From: JAAXGI01 sp965206975
Lineage (GTDB): Bacteria; Gemmatimonadota; Gemmatimonadetes; Longimicrobiales; Gaopeijiaceae
DNA: 64,000 nucleotides
Direction: 5' to 3'
Assembly (NCBI GenBank): GCA_965206975.1
Contig: OZ242253.1
Span: 682,001 to 746,000, forward strand
The position numbers and the translations under genes were made by a program. This document shows positions 58,691 to 64,000 of the stretch, one piece after another; position 1 is the stretch's first letter, and every line of letters begins with the position of its first letter. The notes under the pieces are model-generated. The model ran no database searches, had not been told where the DNA came from, and saw only the letters and a list, made by a program, of their open reading frames with translations.

Positions 58691-60658
58691 TCAGTGCGGG
58701 AGGTTGATCGCCGGATTTCGGTCGAAGAACCCGGCCGGCACGAGGTTGAAGCCGTGCATCTCGAGCGGGAGGATCGGCCAGTCCTCCGCGCGCGCGACGT
58801 GATGGAAGCCGATCGTGTACCACAGCACGATGTCCGTGTTCTCGATGTCGCGGTTCTCCGCCGTCCACTTGGGCAGGCCGTCACCCGCCGCGCTGCTCGT
58901 CGGATAGTCGCCCGCCGCATAGAGCTCGTCGGCCCTCATCGGTGTGGCCCACAGCGTATGCTCGGTGAAGCCCGCCCGCTGCTGCAGGTAGTCGCCAGGG
59001 CTCAGGAGTGACATGATCCCGTGGCCCTCGATCAGGTAGCCCCTCGGATACCCGAGCGGCCCGACCTCGGACGGATTCACGATGCGCCAAAACTCTGGGG
59101 CATCGAGGGAAGCGGTCCTCATTCCGTCGACTTCCCGCCTCGCCGCCTCCGACTCGACACGCCAGACACTCCGCCTCGGGTTCTCCTCGCCCTGAATCTC
59201 CGTTACGAGCCGGTCCACGACGAGGGTGTTCTCCTGTCCGTCGATGTCGAAGTCGAAGCGGAAGTTGAAGATGTGGCTGTGGTTCACGGCCACGAGGTGC
59301 GGCGCGACGAATCGCCCGTACCGGTCGTCCGCACTCCCGTTGTCCGCCATCGCCTCGTAGGCGCTCCGGGCGCCTACCGCCTTCATCTGGTCGATTCCCG
59401 TCGCGGCGAGATTGACCCGGATCGTCCCGTCCTGCCTGAAGACCCAGTCGAAGAGGTAGTCGTAGTTGCCCGCGCCCATGACCATCCGGAGGACCAAGTC
59501 GCGGCGGGCGCGGCTCTCGACCACCCCTCCGTCACGGGTATGCCGCCACGCCGGCTCATCCGGAAGCCGCTCGAAGATGCAAGCCACGCGTTGGCGCTCT
59601 CTCGGTGCCCCGTCGGCCTGGATCACCCACGTGTCGAAGAAGTGCGCGCGGGCGGGGCAGTCCCGGCCCGGCTCCATCGCGCTCGCCACGCCGCCGAAGC
59701 TCCGGGGATACGTCCCTAGGTCGAAATAGGCCTGATGGCTCCAAGGCTCGTCCGGATCATGATACGGGACGAAGAGCTCGGAGAGCGACGCCTCGTAGAG
59801 CACCGACCGGAATTCGTCGCCTTCCTGGTGCCCCACCTGCGAGAGGACGATCCCCCGTCGCTGGTCGACCCGGAAGTGGAAGCCCCACCCTTCCCAGCTC
59901 ACCTGATGCCCGGAGACCTCGTACCCCGGCCCCTCTGGCTGCGAGACCAGTATCGGGGGAAGGGCCTTGCGGATCGGCCCAACGGCCTCGGCGTGATGCT
60001 CGCCGATCGACGGGGGGGTGCCATCGATAGGCCCGTCGTCGATGACCCGGAGGACCTCGCCCGTCTGGCGGTCCACGACGGCGATCAGGTTCGCGATCGG
60101 GCTGCCGAGCCCGGAGACGCGGCCCACCCGGTTCGTGCATCGGAGCCGGCCGAGCCGGCGGCCCCTCTCCTCCGGGGTGTCGAAGTAGGCATCGGATCCG
60201 ACGCTGCAGCGCACCTTGTCCAAGTCGGTGAACCCCCGGGCCTCGAGCGCCGCGCGGATCTCCGGGTGCTCCTCCACGTCCGAGAGCGCCGCCCCGTCGG
60301 AGGGCGCGATCATGTACTGGCGATCCGTCACCTCGCGGAACTCCACGACGCTCTCCGCCACGAGATCGACCACGGCCTCGTAGCCCATGTGGTCCTGAAC
60401 GAAGTGCACCCGCGCCTCCCGACCGAAGGGCGAACCCGGGCGCCACGCCAGTACCTCGGCCTTCGAGGGCTCATTCAGGCCCGCGTAGAGGAACTCGGCA
60501 TCCCCAGTGACGTCGGGGTAGGCCATGAGCGTCTCGTACAGCGTCCAGTGTTCGGCTGCGGAGAGCTCATCCAGCGGGTGGTTGACTGCCTGGGCAGCGG
60601 CTCGGGCGCCCGTCCAGAGGGGAAGGGCAAGCAGGAGGATCGTCAGTCGGGCGCTCAT
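58691..60658 (-). CDS. Primary-amine oxidase (copper/topaquinone)
   Basis: 655 residues, exported (MSARLTILLLALPLWTGARA, then AAQ). Oxidises primary amines to aldehydes with release of ammonia and hydrogen peroxide. The topaquinone Tyr is in GAGNYDYLFDW. The catalytic base Asp is in YFDLGTYPRSFGG. Copper ligands are HSH in LVAVNHSHIFNFRFDFDID and a third His in LPLEMHGFNLVPAGFFDRNP. All key residues are present, so it should be active. Ammonia release outside the cytoplasm would suit a genome with amtB. Divergent neighbours are few; the LeuD paralogue lies 73 bp upstream. Confidence 0.92.
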   Translation of the reverse strand: MSARLTILLLALPLWTGARAAAQAVNHPLDELSAAEHWTLYETLMAYPDVTGDAEFLYAGLNEPSKAEVLAWRPGSPFGREARVHFVQDHMGYEAVVDLVAESVVEFREVTDRQYMIAPSDGAALSDVEEHPEIRAALEARGFTDLDKVRCSVGSDAYFDTPEERGRRLGRLRCTNRVGRVSGLGSPIANLIAVVDRQTGEVLRVIDDGPIDGTPPSIGEHHAEAVGPIRKALPPILVSQPEGPGYEVSGHQVSWEGWGFHFRVDQRRGIVLSQVGHQEGDEFRSVLYEASLSELFVPYHDPDEPWSHQAYFDLGTYPRSFGGVASAMEPGRDCPARAHFFDTWVIQADGAPRERQRVACIFERLPDEPAWRHTRDGGVVESRARRDLVLRMVMGAGNYDYLFDWVFRQDGTIRVNLAATGIDQMKAVGARSAYEAMADNGSADDRYGRFVAPHLVAVNHSHIFNFRFDFDIDGQENTLVVDRLVTEIQGEENPRRSVWRVESEAARREVDGMRTASLDAPEFWRIVNPSEVGPLGYPRGYLIEGHGIMSLLSPGDYLQQRAGFTEHTLWATPMRADELYAAGDYPTSSAAGDGLPKWTAENRDIENTDIVLWYTIGFHHVARAEDWPILPLEMHGFNLVPAGFFDRNPAINLPH

Positions 60659-60731
60659 CGTTGCTCCGGGTTGGGGTTCGGGACCGGACGTCCGAAGCGT
60701 CCGCCTCGCCGTCTGTTCGTTCGAAAATACG

Positions 60732-61394
60732 CTACTCTCCCTGAACCTGCTCCCTCCACGCGTAGAGCCAGGGACGCCGGGCCCGGTCCGCCTGCCGAAA
60801 GGTGGTGGTCTCGGCACCATGCTCGATCATCTCGTCCAACTCGGTCAGACCGAACCGCAGTTTGTTTCGCACCCGCGGGTGTACGCGGATGGGGGTGGGC
60901 TCCCGGTCGGCCCGCTCGATCCACTCCCGTTCTAGATCGACCGTTATCTCCGTGCCGGGGTTCGAGGCGGACCACTCGACGATCTCCTCGATCGCGCCGG
61001 ACGGAAGCGTTGCCGCGAGGAGCCCGAGGACGGCACCCGCTCCCTCGAACTCGGGTCCGAAACTCGGCGCGATCACCGCGCGAATCCCGGCGTCCACGAG
61101 GGAGCGAGCTGCCGGAGCGGCTCCCACGCCGGTGCCGAAGTTCTCGCCCGCAAGGAGGATGCTGGCTCCCCGGTACGGCGTCCGGTTCAACACGAAGTCG
61201 GGGTGTCCCGATCCGCTGGCTAGAGAGCGCAGCGCCCCGAAGGGGTGCGGCCCGGGCTCGTGATCGGCTTGGGATCCGGCACCGGGAGAGGCGATGACCC
61301 CGCACTCGAGATCGGCAAGAAGGAGGGGCGCGGTGATCCCGGTATGGCGAACGAACCGCGGCCCACTCCCGCTCTGGACGGTCGGTAACTTCAT
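60732..61394 (-). CDS. Diverged LeuD-like protein without the substrate loop
   Basis: 220 residues from ATG 61394 (with GGGAGA upstream). The LeuD/swivel fold is recognisable: RTPYRGASILLAGENFGTG, AGIRAVIAPSFGPEFEGAGA, VLGLLAATLPSGAIEEIVE. But the catalytic loop GCGSSREHA of the true LeuD at 2276 is replaced by GTGVGAAPA, losing the Ser, Arg and His. The N terminus also lacks the DTDQI motif (ADLECGVIASPGAG). So isopropylmalate isomerase activity is unlikely; it may be a repurposed or decaying paralogue. No partner large subunit is nearby. Confidence 0.7.
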   Translation of the reverse strand: MKLPTVQSGSGPRFVRHTGITAPLLLADLECGVIASPGAGSQADHEPGPHPFGALRSLASGSGHPDFVLNRTPYRGASILLAGENFGTGVGAAPAARSLVDAGIRAVIAPSFGPEFEGAGAVLGLLAATLPSGAIEEIVEWSASNPGTEITVDLEREWIERADREPTPIRVHPRVRNKLRFGLTELDEMIEHGAETTTFRQADRARRPWLYAWREQVQGE

Positions 61395-61574
61395 GCCGGT
61401 TCTCCCACGTCGTACGGGTTGCCGGAGCCCGGGCCCGCAGCGGCCTCCCCCTCCCGCCGGGGAAAGGATGGCCGGGGGACCCCGCATGGACACGTATCCT
61501 CAGGGTAATTCTTCGCCGGGCGGCGCACTCGTGTCAAACCCGGCGCTGGGGCGGGGAGAGGGCGGCGCGAAGGA

Positions 61575-62351
61575 CTACCAGTTCCCACCCGGATACCCCT
61601 CTTCCCACCACGGTACATCCGGCCGGTGGGCCCAGAAGATCCCCCAGAGAAGCTGCTCAGGATCATCTTGGACGAACTCGAGGAGCCCCATCGCCTCGTC
61701 CTCCGTCAGAGGGCCCGGATCCTCGCCCGCCAGCGCTTCCCGGTTTCCTTCCATCGGGGGCGGACGACCGTCCCCCTGGCCCGGTTCCGGGATCACCAGC
61801 CCCTCGTCGGCTCCCGACGGCGACTCCTCCTCCGCGGACTCGGAGACCTCGCCCGGCGCCTCCACACGGGTCATCTCGTCGAAGATGAGCTGGGAGAAGG
61901 CGAGGTTCCACCTCGCGTCCTCGTGCCCCGGGTCGAGCCGGAGCGCCCTCCGGTTACTCGTGATCGCAGCCCCGAGAAGTGGCACCCACGAGTCCGGTTC
62001 GGACGACGCCTCGAGCTGAAAGAGGAGGTGAATCCCGAGGTTGTAGTGTCCCCGCTGAACGGCCGCCGAATCCCCGGTCTCGGTCGCAAGGCGGAGATAC
62101 TCCTCCGCCTCCGCGCCCGCCTCGGGACGGAGAAGGACCGTGCCCAGGTTGTAAAGGGCCTCCGGGCCGGTGAAGCGCGCCTCGGTGCGCGCCCGGTAGA
62201 GATCGGCTGCCTGCTCATCCCGCCCGCTCCGATAGAGGCGGTTCCCGTACTCGAGGCTGCCTCGGTCCATCCAGAGGAGGAGCGCGATCAGCCCCAACGG
62301 CGGCGCCAGGAGGCCGGCCTTCATCCACCGGGCGCCGCGCGGCGCCGTCAC
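61575..62351 (-). CDS. BatC-like TPR protein
   Basis: 258 residues. One N-terminal membrane segment (GLLAPPLGLIALLLWM, about 13-28), then TPR-like helices (EYGNRLYRSGRDEQAADLY, EALYNLGTVLL, RGHYNLGIHLL). An acidic, proline-rich region and the tail WWEEGYPGGNW complete it. It is encoded after the VWA gene with an ATGA overlap, as batC in Bat operons. Bat proteins are linked to aerotolerance or moxR-VWA assembly systems. Confidence 0.8.
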   Translation of the reverse strand: MTAPRGARWMKAGLLAPPLGLIALLLWMDRGSLEYGNRLYRSGRDEQAADLYRARTEARFTGPEALYNLGTVLLRPEAGAEAEEYLRLATETGDSAAVQRGHYNLGIHLLFQLEASSEPDSWVPLLGAAITSNRRALRLDPGHEDARWNLAFSQLIFDEMTRVEAPGEVSESAEEESPSGADEGLVIPEPGQGDGRPPPMEGNREALAGEDPGPLTEDEAMGLLEFVQDDPEQLLWGIFWAHRPDVPWWEEGYPGGNW

Positions 62352-63394
62352 GCCGTCCCCCGGCGCGGTGCCTCGGCCCTGCGCCCGAGCCGGACGTCGA
62401 GAAGGCTCTCGATCAAGAGACCCGCGAGGGCCGCGAGGACGAGAAGGACCACTGGCTCGTGGCGGGCCCAGAACGGGACAGCCGTCTCCACCTCGAAGGA
62501 CGCATAGAGCGCTTCCAGGGCGCCCGCGTCTGCAGCGTCCGCATAGCGGCCGCCGGCCGCCTCCGCGATCCCTTGAAGCAGAGGCTCGTTCATCCGGGAT
62601 ATCGCGGGCACGCCGCTATCGTCGACCACCGGGCCGCCGAACTGATACGTCGCCTGCGGCATCACCATCACGCCCCCCTCGGTGGTCCCGACGCCTATCG
62701 TATGGACGCGGGTCCCCCCGGCCCGGCTCGCCTCCGCTTCCGCGAGAAGCGCGCTCTCGACCTCCGGGGTCTCCCCGTCGCCGATGAGAACCACGAACCG
62801 ATCCGCCCCGGGTTCGTCCCCTTCCCCGGCGAGTGCCGCTCCTTCCCGGATTCCGACCCCGAGGAGGGAGCCTGGATCGTGCGCACTCGCCATCGTCGGG
62901 CCGAGCGCGGTCAGGAAGTAGCGGAGCGCCGCATGGTCCCTCGTGGGCGGCGCAAGCGGATACGGCGTCCCCGCGAACAGAAGGAGACCGAACTCCTCCC
63001 CCTCCAGGCGTCCGATCAGCTCGCGGGCGACCTCGAGGCCGCGCGCGAGCCGGGTCGGGGAGGCGTCGACCGCCTGCATCGAGGCGGAGACGTCGATCGC
63101 GAGGACGATGCTCCGGGGGGGAGGCGGGGGTTCCGGATCGACCGTCCACCGCGGTTCCGAGGCAGCCGCGGCGGCGGCGAGCGCTGCGAACGCGAGGAGA
63201 AGAATCCGCTCGATCCTCAACCGGTAGAGGTCGGATCCCGAGAGGCGCCGGGCGGCGCGCTCACCCCCGAGGAAGCGGGCGAGTCTCCGTCTCCGCCCGG
63301 CCTGTCTCGAGAGGCCGAGCACGGTCACCGCCACGACGGCAAGCCCGACGAGGAGGACGACCGGGTTCAGGAAGATCACGGGAGGAGCCCCCAC
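62348..63394 (-). CDS. batB: VWA-domain membrane protein, BatB-like
   Basis: 348 residues. Membrane spans are at the N terminus (FLNPVVLLVGLAVVAVTVLG and a second before the VWA) and near the C terminus (PVVLLVLAALAGLLIESLL). The VWA domain holds the MIDAS motif DVSASMQAVD and the following Thr/Asp regions RFVVLIGDGETPEVES. It ends with an ATGA overlap into the TPR gene and begins within the end of batA. Probably a chaperone-like or scaffolding partner of a MoxR-type ATPase that lies outside the window. Confidence 0.88.
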   Translation of the reverse strand: MGAPPVIFLNPVVLLVGLAVVAVTVLGLSRQAGRRRRLARFLGGERAARRLSGSDLYRLRIERILLLAFAALAAAAAASEPRWTVDPEPPPPPRSIVLAIDVSASMQAVDASPTRLARGLEVARELIGRLEGEEFGLLLFAGTPYPLAPPTRDHAALRYFLTALGPTMASAHDPGSLLGVGIREGAALAGEGDEPGADRFVVLIGDGETPEVESALLAEAEASRAGGTRVHTIGVGTTEGGVMVMPQATYQFGGPVVDDSGVPAISRMNEPLLQGIAEAAGGRYADAADAGALEALYASFEVETAVPFWARHEPVVLLVLAALAGLLIESLLDVRLGRRAEAPRRGTA

Positions 63395-64000
63395 CGGCTC
63401 CCTCGGAGCCCCACGTCGAGCGCCAGGAAGAAGAGCCCCGCAAGGAGGAGCACGCTCCCGAGCGGGCGACGCACCTCGACTTCGACGATCTCCGTGACCG
63501 GCGCCTCTATCTCGTTGATCTCGTCGTATATCGAGTCGAGCGCGGCGGCGCTCGGGGCGCGAAAGTACTCGCCTCCCGTGATCCGCGAGATCGCCGTCAG
63601 CACGGTCTCCATCTCGGCCTCCATCTGGCTCCGCCGCAGGAGGGCCGCATCGCGGGCCGATGTCGGTTCCGCCGTGAGGTCGGGCTCACTCAGAAGCGCG
63701 ATCGAGTGCACGCGCACGCCCAGGGCGGCGGCGGCCCGTGCCGTCGAGAGCGGGGCGATCCCCTGGCCGTTGTGCGCCCCGTCGGTGAGAAGGACGATGA
63801 CACGTGGCTCCCTCCCCGAATCGAGGAGTCCGTCCGTCGCCGTGAGGACCGCCTCCGAGATGTTCGTGCCGTCAAACACGAGTTGGGGCTCGAGCGACTC
63901 GACACCCGAGATGATGAGGCGGGAATCGGTGGTCGGGGGCACGCGCGTGGTCGCCTGGCCCGCGAAGGCCACGAGACTCAGTTCATCGAGCGTGCGGTCC
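63376..64000 (-). CDS. batA: VWA-domain protein, BatA-like, 5' partial
   Basis: The frame is open to the window end, so the N terminus and MIDAS motif lie beyond 64000. What is seen is the middle and C-terminal part of a VWA domain: DELSLVAFAGQATTRVPP and then PRVIVLLTDGAHNGQGIAP, with IDSIYDEINEIEAP near the C terminus. A final membrane span (GSVLLLAGLFFLALDVGLR) ends the protein. Its stop overlaps the batB start by 19 bp, so batA-batB-batC are one operon. Confidence 0.85.
   Translation of the reverse strand, partial: DRTLDELSLVAFAGQATTRVPPTTDSRLIISGVESLEPQLVFDGTNISEAVLTATDGLLDSGREPRVIVLLTDGAHNGQGIAPLSTARAAAALGVRVHSIALLSEPDLTAEPTSARDAALLRRSQMEAEMETVLTAISRITGGEYFRAPSAAALDSIYDEINEIEAPVTEIVEVEVRRPLGSVLLLAGLFFLALDVGLRGSRWGLLP

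Overview
The window is about 64 kb of GC-rich bacterial DNA. SusC/SusD-type outer-membrane genes, DUF5916 and DUF4159 proteins, a Bat (von Willebrand factor) operon, several lipoproteins and a Gram-positive-like tRNA/tuf-rplKAJL-rpoBC core fit a Gemmatimonadota or related FCB-group bacterium. The phylum is an inference from gene content, with no rRNA gene in the window.

Layout. 1-3799: plus-strand amino-acid operon ilvE (cut by the window start)-leuC-leuD-pheA with stop/start overlaps. 3873-8899: minus-strand nitrogen block: a GAF/AAA+/Fis sigma-54 activator, then amtB, glnK and glnA. 9541-14020: a SusC/SusD pair in which both genes carry a lesion. About 14463-14860: a decayed metallo-beta-lactamase-fold gene. 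14970-15611: a TorF-like porin. 15948-29718: rpoC, rpoB, rplL, rplJ, rplA, rplK, nusG, secE, rpmG, tuf and four tRNAs, all minus and transcribed from a good sigma-70 promoter at 29736-29764. 29770-35216: cysS, a decayed pyrF, pyrD, a cell-wall amidase, smpB and an L,D-transpeptidase. 35820-38617: a YtxH protein, a PhnP-like hydrolase and pyk. 38873-41838: rnd, a small unknown, a DksA-type protein and YggX. 41998-51640: rocD, a lactate permease, a DUF5916 protein, a methyltransferase and putA. 51725-61394: mainly exported or accessory proteins, namely a cyclase, an M14 peptidase, a broken NHL propeller, a PD40 propeller, a DUF4159 protein, an FKBP, a copper amine oxidase and a strongly diverged LeuD paralogue. 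61575-64000: batC/batB/batA, with batA running off the window.

How the genes work together. The best candidate for something new is a regulatory module. Upstream of amtB-glnK and of the TorF-like porin, 8.5 kb apart, lie sigma-54 promoters with pairs of CTAC-N6-GTAG palindromes. Palindrome centres are 29 bp apart in both places and the proximal centre is 97.5 bp from the -24 element in both places. A related palindrome precedes the sigma-54 activator itself. I infer a small nitrogen regulon: activator, ammonium channel, PII protein and an outer-membrane channel. The second theme is gene decay: susC, susD, pyrF, an NHL-propeller lipoprotein and an MBL-fold gene each show a frameshift, an in-frame stop, or both, while the core translation and transcription genes are intact.
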